Below are positions 1 to 11,811 of a stretch of 64,000 bases of DNA, in pieces. A program made the translations under genes and the position numbers. This DNA comes from Luidia sarsii (Eukaryota; Echinodermata; Asteroidea; Paxillosida; Luidiidae). The notes below the pieces were generated by a model. That model had not been told where the DNA came from and searched no databases. It saw only the letters and a list, made by a program, of their open reading frames with translations. Each line of letters begins with the position of its first letter. The stretch's first letter is position 1. The stretch is from contig OX465103.1 in NCBI GenBank assembly GCA_949987565.1, positions 17,679,280 through 17,743,279 on the forward strand. Reading direction: 5' to 3'.

Positions 1-156
1 GCCAACATCGATGTATGCATGGGTTCATACGGTGACGGCTTCTGCAGTGACTCAAGGAACGAAAAAGGTGAATTTACCATCAATTTTCTACGATTTTATA
101 CACGCACACGCCAGGACTAGTAGTAGTACTACTACTACTAGTAGTAGTACTACTAC

Positions 157-284
157 TAGCTTAGCTGTATTATCTGACTTTATCAATGACTAGTAGTAGT
201 CTAGTACTACTACTAGTACTAGTACAGTAGTAGTAGCAGTAGTAGTACTACTACTACTACTGCTACTACTACTACCACTACTAG

Positions 285-325
<41 letters not shown>

Positions 326-513
326 GCTACTACTACTACTACTACTACTAGTACTACTATTACTACTACTACTAGTAGTACAGTAGTAGTAGTACTAATA
401 GTAGTAGTAGTACTACTAGTAGTATAGTACTACTACTGTACTAGTACTAGTAGTAGTACTAGTACTACTACTACTACTAGTCATTGATAAAGTCAGATAA
501 TACAGCTAAGCTA
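157..513. repeat. Foldback: 43-bp perfect inverted repeat around a TAC/TAG tract
   Basis: Positions 157-199 and 471-513 are exact reverse complements over 43 bp, containing the unique-looking core GTATTATCTGACTTTATCAA. The 271-bp spacer is almost entirely mixed TAC/TAG triplets, which are themselves largely self-complementary. The tract also extends left of the arm to about 115. The whole block could extrude as one long hairpin. No gene is seen in it. Confidence 0.9.
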
Positions 514-685
514 ATTATTTTTATGTCGTCTGCACTGGTGCTGCACAAATTATCAGTTGTAAACTAGTCCCACTTTCTGGGCCGCTAGGAGCTCCCCTTA
601 AACGAGTTTTGATATTTTAATTGTAAACAAACTTTGGTTTTTGGCGCTTGCACAATGTTCATGTGACCTCTGCGCGTGCGTTTTG

Positions 686-929
686 GGGCCCTTTTCCAAA
701 ACCCGGCTTAGGCTCAGACTCCGGCTTTGTCTCCATTACTTTCATCCATTTTAAATTACAAGGAGTTAAAATGGGAGACCTTTGGCTTCGTCCATCAATG
801 TTACCCTGCGTTAAAAAAAAAAATTATGCAAAGCTTGAACAAAGAACTACAATCTGTGTTTTCAGCTTTTGAATAACTGAGACAATGCCGGAGTCGAAGC
901 CTATATATGTCGGGTTTTGGAAAAGGGCC
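686..929. mobile_element. MITE-like element, ~245 bp
   Basis: The left end (GGCCCTTTTCCAAAACCCGG, 688-707) is mirrored at the right end (CCGGGTTTTGGAAAAGGGCC-like, 910-929). The similarity extends inward through the GGCTCAGACTCCGGC region, giving arms of about 45 bp. There is no coding capacity. Fragments with the same GGCCTAGGCTCAGAC theme occur near 15485-15545. Confidence 0.7.
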
Positions 930-1049
930 TTGGAATGTAGCCCACATGTGAAGTGGGAAATAACGTGATAAACCTTTTCGACGTTCGCAAAGCATCATGG
1001 GTATAGATGACAAGCTGGCCTATTTTTATCTCTATTGAAAAGCACGCGA

Positions 1050-1374
1050 AAGTTCGTGAATTATTTGATTTTTTTCTCCAAAAAGTAGATGGAGTTCGGA
1101 AATGACACTTGAACAGAATTTTCGTCTAGATACCAGCAACAAAACTCTTTTTTGAAATGTTGAGTGGGTAGTTTTGGAGAAGTTACGGTTGGGATTTCCT
1201 TTCGGTGCAAGTATTTATATGCAGCTAGCTTACTTGCCGCGCGCCGGCTAGCTGCATAATTTTATAATTATTTTGTTTCTGGTATCTACTATCTAGACGA
1301 AAATTCTGTGTGAGTTTCATTTCTGATCTCCATCTAGTTTTTGGAGAGAAAACAAATAAACAATTCACGAACTT
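1050..1374. repeat. Long imperfect foldback, ~90-bp arms
   Basis: The left arm, 1050-1142, runs from AAGTTCGTGAATT through the region with GAATTTTCGTCTAGATACC. The right arm, 1272-1374, is its imperfect reverse complement and ends TTCACGAACTT. The spacer is about 130 bp. It is a non-autonomous foldback or MITE with no coding capacity. The stretch 1375-2858 holds no supported gene. Confidence 0.75.
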
Positions 1375-2859
1375 TAGTGCTTGCCATAGAGTTGTGCTGT
1401 TGCCTGCCTCGTCTCTACAAATCCAATGGATTCTCCATTATTTTCTCCACACCCCGAATTTCGTGTTCCTCGAGCGAGGGCGCCCTACACAAATGCGCGC
1501 GGCCGGCATGTACAAATTGGATGGCGGCGTTTTGGCGGGCGCAGCCGAGACTTTGTTCCGCTCTTTCCGTTCGGCTTAGACCGTCGAACATCTGTACTCT
1601 TTATTAAATCAGAAGTGTTTAGTGTAACCTAGCTGAAATTATCAGTGAAATATCTAAGTGACATTTTAACCAAACTTAAATTCCGAGTGAAAATTTAGTG
1701 CAGCAATAAGCCTACTCACATATAAATAACTTATTCTATTGACGTCCATGTTACGTAATTGCATCCGTTCTTGAAGTCGTAGGTTTGGAGCGATTTGAGG
1801 AAGATTAACTCGGCATAATTTCGTTTGGTTTCATACAGGGAACACTAATACATTTAAAGCACGGATAAATCACGATCTCTTCCGCGGCGTGTCCCAATTG
1901 AGTGGTCTCACGCACACGAGTGGTACCTTGTGGTCATCAGTGGTCATCATTGGTGCACCGGTAAGTACCAAACTTGCGTGAAGAGAAGAGCCTCTTTTTG
2001 GAAAAACAAAAACAAAAAACAAACAGCACCAAAACAAAAATGGCGCAGGCCTCGGCTACAGTTTCGTCTCTGTTTTCCAAAAGCTGGAAACAAGGTTGGG
2101 CGTCCTTGGTTGAGATAAAGCTTTTGGGTCCCTTATTTTATTTATTTATTTATTTTATTTTTTTGGGGGGCGGGGGTGGGGAACCAAACACCCCCCTTTT
2201 TCATGCCTTCATACTTAAAAATGGACGAAAGAAATGGAGGCGAAGCCGGACCAGAGTCTAATGCTAAGATTTTAAAAAGATTACTCGGAGACGTGTCTCG
2301 GTGCGAAGTATTTTACTAATAATAGGCCTACTAATAATAATTCAAACATTTATGGAGTTCAATGGAGTTCACATAACCAACTCATTTTAATATAATATGG
2401 AAATGCGTGTGTATTACTCGAGTATCGCATTTCACACACCAAATTCTGATCTCATTGATAATGCTGCATTCTGCTTCCGGCCAATAGCACAACTTAGATA
2501 CTAAAAGTATTATGTCGGGATTTTTTCGAAACCAGACTTCCTCATTCTGTACACTCACTGCAATCGTTATGAAACCTATGAATATCAGCAAGAGTATTTC
2601 TTAGATTCTTTCCTTTTGTTTAGTTTCAATGGAAATAAAATTTCGTGTTAGGCCTAATGCTTGTTTTATGCTCCCTGAAACTGCTTGGATTGAAATGTCA
2701 GAGCCTCTGCATTTTGTTTTAGATGATCCCTGAAATTTGGTAATAACTTTGATCCATTCAACCCAGTCATTTCGTTCCATCCACATCTTGGCAAACTACA
2801 GTATGCTTGCGGTCTCGAAGCTCTGTTTTTGTAACAAACTGATTCCCAGATTCCCAATA

Positions 2860-3550
2860 GGCCCTTTTCACAATACAGTACATTTTACACGTGTTGAAAA
2901 TTAATTATAAAATTATTGTTGGCTACACGTGTAAGTTTCAATTCATGTACATGTACATGTACATTGTATTGCGCTGATCGCGGGTCACATCGCTCAAGCA
3001 TATACACGGAACATAAGCAGAAAAGTCCTTAAATTTGCTTGTTCAATTGACTTGCACGTTAGCGTTCACACTATAAACGCTTTTCAACACCGCTCCTTCA
3101 ACCCAACTCCCGAGCGGGGTTAGTTTCTACCCGGGTTGAGCACATTTACACAGGTCGATGCTGTGTTGAAAACTTGCAGTGTGAACAGCGCACACGGGTC
3201 AGATCCACGTGTACAACCCGGAGATGAATAAAGGGTAGAGGGTTTGCGGTAATACCACGTATAAGGTCTTTTAAAGAAGAGGTATGCTTCTGAAAAGAAC
3301 CTTAGTGATAACTTAAAGTTCGGGGTATGGTTCGAGAAAAAAAGTGATAACTTAAAGTTAGGTTTGCGGTGACACCATGTAGCTCTTCTCTTTCAAGAAG
3401 TGTGGCAAGAATCCGTCTGCAAAGACGCTCAAGGCGCATAAGAGACCTTATACATGGTGCCACCGCAAACCCTCCTATATCGTTTCACCCACCGTGCATA
3501 CCCTTTGGTCTTATTTAACCCGGAGATTGTCTGTAGTGTGAACAAGCCCC
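2860..3550. mobile_element. MITE-like element with GGCCCTTTTCACA/TGTGAACAAGCCC ends
   Basis: The left end GGCCCTTTTCACAATACAG is matched by the reverse complement of the right end (GGGGCTTGTTCACACTACAG). The inner sequence repeats the theme (TTTTCAACACC, GTGTTGAAAACTTGCAGTGTGAACAG). A second foldback of another family is nested inside at 3233-3503. The element's right end lies about 20 bp past the stop codon of the minus-strand reading frame at 3572, so that gene's 3' UTR would be made of transposon sequence. Confidence 0.6.
3233..3503. mobile_element. Foldback MITE of the GGTTTGCGGTGACACC family (copy 1)
   Basis: The left end, GGGTTTGCGGTAATACCACG followed by TATAAGGTCTTTTAAAG, is mirrored by the right end (AAGAGACCTTATACATGGTG, then CCACCGCAAACCCTCC). 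An internal partial copy starts at 3361 (GGTTTGCGGTGACACCATG). Other copies are at 9015-9154, 54957-55262, 56095-56150 (partial) and 63963-64000 (cut by the window end). No coding capacity. Confidence 0.75.
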
Positions 3551-3571
3551 GTCGGGCTGGTGGCTGGTATC

Positions 3572-5458
3572 TCAGAGGCCCCAGCGGACGTGTAGCGGGT
3601 TGCTCTGGTTGATCTTGTGCCGCATCTTCAGCGGGTTGAGGATTTTCCAGTTGGGGGTGGGCGTGCCGTAGTTGCGGTTGAACTCGGGCGGCTTGCGCTC
3701 GGCCATCTTCTGCCGCATCAGGCTGAAGGTGGTACGGACGTTCTCCTCCTTGTCTCTCAGCATCCGCTCCCGGTTGGAGCCCTTGAGCGGTCGCCGGACC
3801 GACAGGAAGACGCCGGAGCCTGTCGGCTCCCCGCCTCCCGATCCCTTGGGCGGCCCGTCACCGGAGACCTCCGCGTCATCATCGTCATCATCATCATCAT
3901 CACCCTCCTCCCCCTCTGCCTCCTCTTCCCCTACTTGCTTCTTCTTCTGCTGCTTCTTCTTCTTCTTGAGGATTCCGCGTACGAACTCGGAGGGTGTCGG
4001 GGAGTTGGTCCGGACCACGGCCCGCCGGCTCCAGGAGCGCGGGGTGCCGGCCGGGACGAAGAGCGGGGAGACGGCCGGCTTGCCGCTGACGGCCCGGTAG
4101 TAGTCGTCGATGGTGTAGTCGTGGGGCGGGGCCGTCTCCAGGACGGCGCGGTTGTGGAAGATGCAGTCGGGCTCCGTGCACTCAGCCTTGGGGTCGGGCG
4201 AAGCCGCAGGGACGACGGGGGCCGAGGACGGCAGCGCCAAGAGGTCGCCGTGGCTCGCCATGATCTCCCCCGGGCCCGTAGTAGTACCGCCGCCCGGAAC
4301 GTTGCCCTCGTCCAAATCGTCAAAATGAAAGGACACCTCTTTCCTGAGTTTTCCCACGGGAGTCCTGCGCTTCACGGTCCGCCCGCTGCTGCGAGCTGTG
4401 ACGCCCTTCCTCACCGAGGTACCCTGACCGACTCTGCCTTGTGACGCGGCGCCTCCTCTGGGCTGGGTTCTGATCGCGGCCTTGGTGTCTGTTTGCGTCG
4501 GAGTCGCGGGCGGCGCCTCGGCGCGTTGCCCGGGACGCGCGCGTCCGGGGGGCCCTCTGTTGACGTCACGCGCGCCGCCCCTGGCTTGAGTCCGGTCGGG
4601 GCCCGGGCTGGGGATCAGTCTGCGAGTGGGGGACGGTGCGGCGTCCTGCCCGTCGTCTGTCGTGGGCGTAGAGGGCGGCAGACTGTCGAGGCTGACGCTC
4701 ATGGCAAGGCTGGCGATGGAGCCCGGCGAGGGCGAGACTGCCGGTGCCGCCGCCGTCGTGCCGAGCTCCTCTCCGGTCCGCCCGTCGGAGTGTCTGGCCA
4801 GGTCGCGGTTGTTTGACGTCGGTGCGTGCAGCACCGGGGATTTCCGGCTCTGCTTTCGTGACCTGGCCTGGGGTCTACCCGCCGCCGTCTTGTCCATAGC
4901 GTCGTAGGCAACCACCGAATGGTCGCTCTCCCTTCGCATCATGAAGGCGTACAGGTCGAACTGGTTGGACGACCGCCGAACCGTCGGGCGAGGGCCACGC
5001 TTGAGGCGGTCGGGCAGCGCGCCGGACAGGTCTTCCTCGGCCGTGTCCCCGGCGTCCCTGCCCCGCCGCCCGGCCTGCTGCCGCTGCTGGCGCTCGGCCC
5101 GGGCCGCCTCCCGCTCGCCGGCCAGCTTCTCCAGGATGTGCTCCTCCTCCGCCATCTCCTTGTCGATCTGCTGCAGCCGCTTGAGGCGCATGTCGTCCAG
5201 GCTCTTGAAGAGCTTGCCCAGCTGCCGCTCGTCCTGCCGCTGGGAGCGCACCGAGTGCTGGACGGCCAGGCGGTGGCTGGACGCCTTGATGTCCGCCTGC
5301 TGGTTCCGGGACTTGAGCTTGGGCGAGGCCCGCAGCCTGGGGCAGGGCGCCCTCTGGGCGGGACTGGCGCGGGGGGCCGTTTGGAAGCCCCTCATTCTCG
5401 ATATGCGTACCGAAGGCCGTGTCCCAATGCGTTGGCTATACGGCCTGAAAGAATACAC
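3572..5458 (-). CDS. Unrecognised GC-rich, basic coiled-coil protein (putative)
   Basis: I do not recognise this protein. The frame is open for 628 codons on the minus strand, but its first codon is GTG. The first ATG in frame is at 5395-5393 (codon 22), and an acceptor-like TATTCTTTCAG at about 5447 suggests an upstream exon, so the true start is uncertain. Visible features: a charged helical stretch at residues ~80-125 (LGKLFKSLDDMRLKRLQQID and following), likely coiled coil; long disordered Ser/Pro/Arg-rich segments; a Lys-rich run with an acidic run after it at ~490-525; and a Trp-containing C-terminus (NWKILNPLKMRHKINQSNPL). GC is far higher than the surroundings. High GC alone can keep frames open, and long frames also exist on the other strand, but the less repetitive ends argue for a real gene. 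Coding status is moderately supported; function is unknown. Confidence 0.55.
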   Translation of the reverse strand: MYSFRPYSQRIGTRPSVRISRMRGFQTAPRASPAQRAPCPRLRASPKLKSRNQQADIKASSHRLAVQHSVRSQRQDERQLGKLFKSLDDMRLKRLQQIDKEMAEEEHILEKLAGEREAARAERQQRQQAGRRGRDAGDTAEEDLSGALPDRLKRGPRPTVRRSSNQFDLYAFMMRRESDHSVVAYDAMDKTAAGRPQARSRKQSRKSPVLHAPTSNNRDLARHSDGRTGEELGTTAAAPAVSPSPGSIASLAMSVSLDSLPPSTPTTDDGQDAAPSPTRRLIPSPGPDRTQARGGARDVNRGPPGRARPGQRAEAPPATPTQTDTKAAIRTQPRGGAASQGRVGQGTSVRKGVTARSSGRTVKRRTPVGKLRKEVSFHFDDLDEGNVPGGGTTTGPGEIMASHGDLLALPSSAPVVPAASPDPKAECTEPDCIFHNRAVLETAPPHDYTIDDYYRAVSGKPAVSPLFVPAGTPRSWSRRAVVRTNSPTPSEFVRGILKKKKKQQKKKQVGEEEAEGEEGDDDDDDDDDAEVSGDGPPKGSGGGEPTGSGVFLSVRRPLKGSNRERMLRDKEENVRTTFSLMRQKMAERKPPEFNRNYGTPTPNWKILNPLKMRHKINQSNPLHVRWGL

Positions 5459-5800
5459 ACTTCTATGGGAACTGTAAATAGCCGCTAGAGTATGGCTTCT
5501 ATAGATAAGCGTGTAAACTCGAGCCGTAGCCGATTCATTCGGACAGTGTCAACTCCTCCTCAGATCTCTGATTCAATATGGCTCCCTCCATCTTCCGCCA
5601 CCTTGTCGTTTCGCCACCCAATTCTGTCCGTCCCAGGGTACCTCTCACGTAATCTTTTCACCAGAGCAGCTGCCAAAATCAGAAAAACAATCAGAGTATA
5701 AATAAACGGCAGATATTCTACCATGGCCCTTTACGGGTTCATTGATCTGGCTTGTTGACTTGCTAACTACAGAGTATTCAAAGTGATATACAAAAATGTT

Positions 5801-5841
5801 GCCTTTGAGAAAGGTCCTGCTAGGATCGAAACGTCAGGCCC
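5801..5841 (+). repeat. Hammerhead-like stem-loop repeat (copy 1, best preserved)
   Basis: GCCT, then TTGAGAA, then GGTCCTGCTAGGATCGAAAC, then GTC and AGGCC. GGTCCT/AGGATC form a 6-bp stem with a GCT loop, and GCCT/AGGC form an outer stem. GAAAC follows the inner stem directly, as in hammerhead ribozyme stem II and the GAAA box. The other core segment reads UUGAGAA instead of CUGANGA. It is one copy of a family dispersed across the window. Confidence 0.6.
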
Positions 5842-6439
5842 ACTTAAATTTACAGAGTATTCACTAAGAAACTGGGGACAAACGCTTGTTTCTAAATGCC
5901 TGTGACACTACAACGGGTATTGGGAAATGTGACCGAAGCCTAAGCCCGAATCTAAGCCTTCATTTCTAAACGTAACCTTCCTTGTGGCTTGCAATAGCGG
6001 ATTCTATTATCACAAATGAAGCCGTCTCCATTCCACATTTCGAGTTAAAACCTAAAGACAAACGGCAGAGAACATTTTATTGGATAAGACAAAAACAAAG
6101 ATGTTTCATTGATAGTCACTGTATAAACCCACGATCAGATCTTCCGAAGTATAAGACTAACTTCTGTCGCCCTATGACTTCACCTAACGCTGCAGTCTTC
6201 ATCACAAGTAAACAGCAACTCCCGGATTAGGAAGAACTTGGAAGAAGAGGGAAAGAGATGATCGCGAATAGTGGCAACAGTCCTTTGTTCGGTTTCTATT
6301 CGCCCATTGAAGCCGCTGAGTAGATTATAGTATTGATTGAATGGGAGTCATTCTCCGACGTTTTTTCCTCGGGGCGTATCTGCAACAAAGAGACGTAGCC
6401 TACCTTGCTGCCCCAACAGTTGGACTCAAGGAGGGATGA

Positions 6440-6780
6440 AGGACACTCAAAGGTGATTAGAGAGGGAAGAGATGGAGAGGGTGCGGAGGAGAGGGAGAGG
6501 GAAATGGAGAGGGAGAGGGAGATGGGAGGGAGAGAGTGGGGGATGGGAGAGGGAGAGGAAAAAGAGGAGGAAGAGGGAAGTGGGAAGACGGAATAGTGAG
6601 AGTAAGAGGGAGAGGGAGAGGGAGAGGGAGGAGAGGTGGTGGCCCGGATGGGTGAGGGAGAGGAGGAGAGGGACGAAAAGGGAAGAGGAAAAGCAGAATA
6701 GTAAGAGTGAGAGCGAGAGGGAGAGGGAGAGGAAGAGGGAAGACTGAGGGAAGAGGGAGAGGGAAGAAGGAAGGAAGGGG
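6440..6780 (+). repeat. Purine-rich GGGAGA/GAGAGG tract
   Basis: This is about 340 bp of almost pure purine on the plus strand, built from GAGAGG, GGGAGA and GGAAGA words. It keeps several overlapping frames open on both strands, which I do not consider genes. It could form triplex or H-DNA. Confidence 0.85.
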
Positions 6781-6940
6781 GAATCTCATTTTCAAAACAG
6801 ACGAAATCGTTCGGCCCAACAATTGGTCTGATGTTATCAGAAATGTAGAGAGTTTTCGCTGAGAAAGTTTTCGTTGGAGTAGTATCCAGAATATCCAAAT
6901 TAAGGGGACATTTTTACCCGAGCATGCAGGAACATTCTCA

Positions 6941-6981
6941 TAGGAAGGTCCTGCTAAATATAGGATCGAAAAGTCAGGCCC
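6941..6981 (+). repeat. Degraded hammerhead-like repeat (copy 2)
   Basis: AGGTCCTGCT is followed by a 5-bp insertion in the loop, then TAGGATCGAAAAGTCAGGCC. It is the same family as 5801-5841, with the first core segment lost. Confidence 0.5.
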
Positions 6982-6984
6982 TCT

Positions 6985-9014
6985 AAAATGTATACAACAG
7001 TGTTACAGTTTTCGTTGGCTGCTTCGATCTGTCAAGCCGCCGTTTTTTTCTTCTGTGGTAGCACAATGCCCTTCTGCGTTGTTATAGCACCACAGAAGTA
7101 CTGGCCATGATTTTGTACCGGTGCATGCGGTGTTTATTTGACAAACGGAACTGCCGAAAGGTGAGCAAAAGGGTCCATGACATCCACGGCAATTCCGCCA
7201 GCCGATGAGATAGCTTCGTGGGTCTCGGTATACCCAGCTCCATGGTATACCGGTACAGCCAGTTGAGAGTTGCCCGGTAACGGCTGAACGCGTCGATGCC
7301 AACGCCGAGCCGAACAACCCCCCCCCCCTGGTTTCAGTTACTGGTGCAGGTGTGGAATGGTAATAAGTCAACGAGTCAACAAACCCGCTGAAATCCCATC
7401 TCTGATGGGGACATTGATACCTACAAACTAATGTCTGGCCGCGTATCGACTATCAGAGTGTGTAAATTGTGAAATAGAAGGCGCGTTTGCGACGCCCTAT
7501 ATATACAAATCAATCACCATAGTGATGTGACTGCAGTGTGATCCAAGTTCGTATATACAATTTGGCAGCGCGGCTTCGCGTGGAAACATGACTAGATGCG
7601 TTTGGATTGCTTTCAAGACGTTCGAATAATGCATGAATTTGCTGAAGAAAATAATTATCTCAAAGTGGTGGAACTACACGTCCTATTGTGTATCGGGAGG
7701 GACAGGCCTGTGTTACCGAACCGGCCATCCAGTTTGTAGACAAACACATTCCCATTCTTCTTCGGATCAGCGGTTGTTTTATCAATTTCAACAGTACTGA
7801 AGAGAGTGCATGCACACTATACATGTAACATCAAATATTTTCCCAGGAGAATATTTCATGCGCTAGGATTTGTCGTGCAGATTGGTAGATTACCCGGAGA
7901 ACTAATGGGATGGCCGGACAAAAAACTTTGCTTTTGAAGTTCTGAAGTTCGATTATTGTTCGGAGGCAAAACAAACTTCGAAACGCGTGTGTTTTGGCGG
8001 TCACAATCGATGATCGGTTCGACTGTTGGCAGCGAGATTTCCCTGGCATTTTTTAAAGTTACGGTATAGATAGGCCCACACTGGATCTGACGAAGTGCAT
8101 TTCCATCAGCGCCAAACCAAACAGAGCCGAACCAACATCATGTTTATGAGAACCATCAAAAGCAATGCACCACCACAGTAATGACACCGGGCAAAACTGC
8201 CGGACTTTCGGGTGAACCACGGATCACAGACCTATGTTGATAACTTGATATAATATAAGAATGTGATCAACTTACCAGGCGTTGAATGTGAGCGTGTTAT
8301 AACCCGAACCGTCCAACTGCATGGATAGCTGTCCCGCACGCAGTATACTGGATGTCTGCCGTTCCTGGCGACGACTTCACGAGTACAAACAACGAGTGTG
8401 GTATATGCGGTCCTGTATACGGTCTTATCAGACTCTGTATGGTATTAAACGCTCGCCGCTTATCTCGGTAAGCAAAGAGTTATCGCATGGCCAGGATATT
8501 AATCCTTCAGCCGTGGGCCTTGATTCATCGTCGACAAGTGGCAGTCAGACACTGCATGCTATCCGGCCCGCAACTGGCCTTACGGACCCGATTCTTGCCG
8601 GTTGTGCGTGCGAAGAGCTGCGCGCGGTCTCCGTACACACAAGGGGGTGGGGTGGTCGGGTGTAAGACCTGACTATCGCGCTGTGACCGTCGCCATAGCG
8701 ACAGCCCCTCCCAATTTAAAGGGGTAGTGGGAAGGGGGGGATGTGTGGAACCATCGATTCGAGGGGAACTCCCTCATGAGTCTAACAAACCAAACAGATA
8801 ATTTTCCAGTTTAGGCTGGGCGGAATTTGATAACATTTTGATGAACTGCACCATGTATAATGATTTATTACTGACAAGTTAATCGATTTATTATTGTCTC
8901 ATAACTTTAGAGACGTGTCGATCCCAGCAAAACCTTTCTCGAAGGCGAAGTGGAATTTGAAGAGAAGTCCTTGTAACTTGAAAGAAAGGTAATTGTTAAC
9001 AGCTGTTAAGAGAA
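6985..9014. other. Interval without a supported gene
   Basis: I see only short frames (up to about 120 codons) without recognisable protein similarity or plausible exon chains, and a poly-C run near 7319. There is no tRNA, rRNA or clear transposon end here. Confidence 0.5.
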
Positions 9015-9154
9015 AGTGGAAGGTTTGTGGCGACTGTGACACCATGTATATAGGTCATCTTTTTGAGATTGAGTGTGACTCTGAAAATAGCTAGTATTAT
9101 AACTCTATCTCAAAAGAGATGGCTTATTATGGTGTCACCGCAAGCCTTCCACTT
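9015..9154. mobile_element. Foldback MITE of the GGTTTGCGGTGACACC family (copy 2, 140 bp)
   Basis: The left end AGTGGAAGGTTTGTGGCGAC with ACACCATGTATA is mirrored by ATGGTGTCACCGCAAGCC then TTCCACT. Central ATCTTTTTGAGA and TCTCAAAAGAGAT also pair. It is a short internally deleted member of the family. Confidence 0.8.
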
Positions 9155-10276
9155 TGTACTGCCATCCATGCAGACATGCAGCCCTTCAAATCTTATCTGG
9201 CTATTATGAGCGCGTCACTTTCGTCCCCAAGCAAGAACTTTCCGAAGTTTCTGAATAATAGATGAGCTGGTTGACAAGCCGGGAACCCCGTTCATCGGGG
9301 CCGCTTCGATTGTTTTTTGCACTTTATTCTCGGCTCCTTGCAACAAAAGCCGAGATCGATACAGTAGGCCTACACGTACCATTGCCTGGCCGCACACAAC
9401 CGCCAGGAATGCTTTCGTCCCCCACGTGTGTTTTCCTCGGGCTCGTCCCAATCTCTTTCCGTTCACTATTGCAGAGATGTTATTGGACCACCTTTTCGTT
9501 TTACTTCTCGCCCCAAAGGTGTGCTGCCTTGCATCCCTTTTTCTCGTCGATCTGGCTAATTGTAAGCGATATGCTGGCGGGGTTGACGCTAACCGTTTGC
9601 AAAGAAGCGCACAAAACGTTTTTGTGCGCCCCTTTCATCGGCGGCGGAAAGGGAGAGAGAGAGAGAGAAAATAGGGCAGTCGTCAGAAGCCATTTCAGAA
9701 AGTCAACAGAGGGAGCCGCCGGCCAGTGTTGTCGTACCGAAGTGGTGCTTTGTCCGTGTGTTTGTTTTCCCGTGCCGATACTAATTCATTGCGTTGGTTC
9801 GGTAACACTCAGGGGGGATACTGGGGAGTTGGTGGTGTCTTGTAGGTGCGCGAAAGTACAATGAGCTAGGGTGTTTGTTGTGCGTTAACTCTTGAGGACC
9901 CTTTATGCTTTTCAATAAGAAGCGCCCAGTGCTGAGATAGAACAAGCATGGGCTACAATTCGCTACTCAGTTTTGGACCTAACTAATAATACGGAGTTAT
10001 ATTGCCATTATACTTTAGGGCCTCTACTGCGTTCTAAGGTCGCTATGCGATATCTTTGGTAGTGATATAATGCAGCAATTGAGGCAGTATGGAGAGCAGT
10101 TTCAACATTTATTACTTACGACGTGACGATCTTCCTTTTTTTGGAGATATACATCTCTAAATGTATTCGAAAAAAACTCGAATGATTCGCTGGTTAGAGA
10201 TATCTTACGAATTAGATATAATACAATTTACTTTTAGAAATTTGTTTTTGGTGGGAGATCGCCAATCACAAAGCAG

Positions 10277-10745
10277 GCCACTCAAGGTGATCGGCTAAGA
10301 AGGGGGAAAGGGGAACAAGCAAGGATGAGGTCAAAGGTTAGAAAGACATCTATTAATGCCAACCACAAGGCCCTAAAGGCCACTCAAGGTGATGGCTAAG
10401 AAGGGGAAAAGGGGAACAAACAAGGAGGTCAAAGATTAGAAAGACATCTATTAATGCCAACCACAAGGCCCAAAAGGCCACTCAAGGTGATGGCTAAGAA
10501 GGAGAAAAGGGGAACAAACAAGGAGGTCAAAGGTTAGAAAGACATCTATTAATGCCAACCACAAGGCCCAAAAGGCCATGCACTCAAGCTTAGGTGATGG
10601 TCAAGAAAAGGGGAAAGGGGAACAAGCAAGGAGGAGGTCAAAGGTTAGAAAGACATCTATTAATGCCACCTCAAGGCCCAAAGGCCACTCAAGGTGATGG
10701 CTAAGAAGTGGGGTAAGGTGAACAAAAAAGGAGATCAAAGGTTAG
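10277..10745 (+). repeat. Minisatellite, ~102-bp unit, about 5 copies
   Basis: Units begin near 10277, 10379, 10478, 10581 and 10685, each with CCACTCAAGGTGATGGCTAA and ending in TTAGAAAGACATCTATTAAT. Units differ by small indels and substitutions. The surrounding 9155-11811 shows no supported exon; the 200-codon frame at 9262-9864 has no recognisable content. Confidence 0.9.
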
Positions 10746-11811
10746 AAAGACATCTATTACATGTTACCCTTATATTGGGACAGGTTGTAAGTGGGAGGGA
10801 GGCTGGATGCGGGGAGCGAAACACAGCAAGGCGGTACATGGGAAATAAATTATGAGTAGGCCTAGCCCCAGATGTTTGCCTCGGGGACAACCACAGTGTA
10901 CGGATGTGAATGAACATATAAACGTTTGGTGTGATAAAGGATACGGTTGGGAACAATATTACCAGTTAGAGTCCATTGGAGCATGGAGGAATGACCTGCC
11001 AAAATAATAATCTGTAGAAGGGGCTGCATGGTCGGGGCTGGCTACGGAGCCGCGACCGGCCGAGAGGGGTTCCAGAGATGACGCTCGATATCGTGTCCGA
11101 CCAGATATCATTAAATCATTTAAAGATATTTGTATATTTATCATACCATTTAAAAAATATCTCTAAATCAAATGACACAAGCAATCACCTGCTTACGAGA
11201 TATATCTAGATAATTTAGAGACATTTGCAACTATCAAAAAGATTCAGAGCAACAAAATGGAAAGATTGAGCCACCATTTAGTTGTAAACAAACTCCAAGA
11301 AACTAGGGATAGAGCCCAAAGAAGTCATTGTTCATATTATAGGATCACCCTGACAACCAAAAACTTCACTGTTGCTTCATGCTAAGCAATGGAGAGGATC
11401 AGTACACGTCAAAACATCACCCCGCGATTTGGTTTGCAATCCACAATAAGGAAGACTTTTCATAATCATAAGCAGATTGTTCACGCTTGAAATTGGGCCC
11501 AGCAGTCAACCCACTTGCAGGAGCAACATTGTCTGAAGCACAAGGTGCCACATTATAAATCTCATTCGTAGACGCCAGCCCCTGAGTTGGAAGGAGCGAT
11601 TCTTCCTCCAAGTTTAGGAGTAGGAATAAATAAATAATTGCAGCGCTAAGCAAGTCATTACTTTACATGGGCAGGTGCCTAAAGAGCACCTCCTTCTAGT
11701 GGATGTGTTTTAGAGCTCTTGAAACGCGGCAGGTTTGTACGTGGCACCCAAGTGCTGTGAATGTGATCGTACATAAACACTCCTGTAGGACTAGGAGCAT
11801 CGCCAGCAATC

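Noticed and set aside
3617..4444. Long plus-strand frames opposite the 628-codon minus frame, and similar ones at 4919-5488
   Set aside because: High GC keeps several frames open; these have no recognisable content, and the minus frame is the longest and most protein-like.
6296..6898. 200-codon Ser/Pro-rich minus frame and its plus-strand counterparts
   Set aside because: Produced by a purine-rich low-complexity tract; no domain, start context or splice structure supports it.
9262..9864. 200-codon plus-strand frame
   Set aside because: No recognisable domain, an unusual composition, overlapping frames in other phases and no splice or upstream support.
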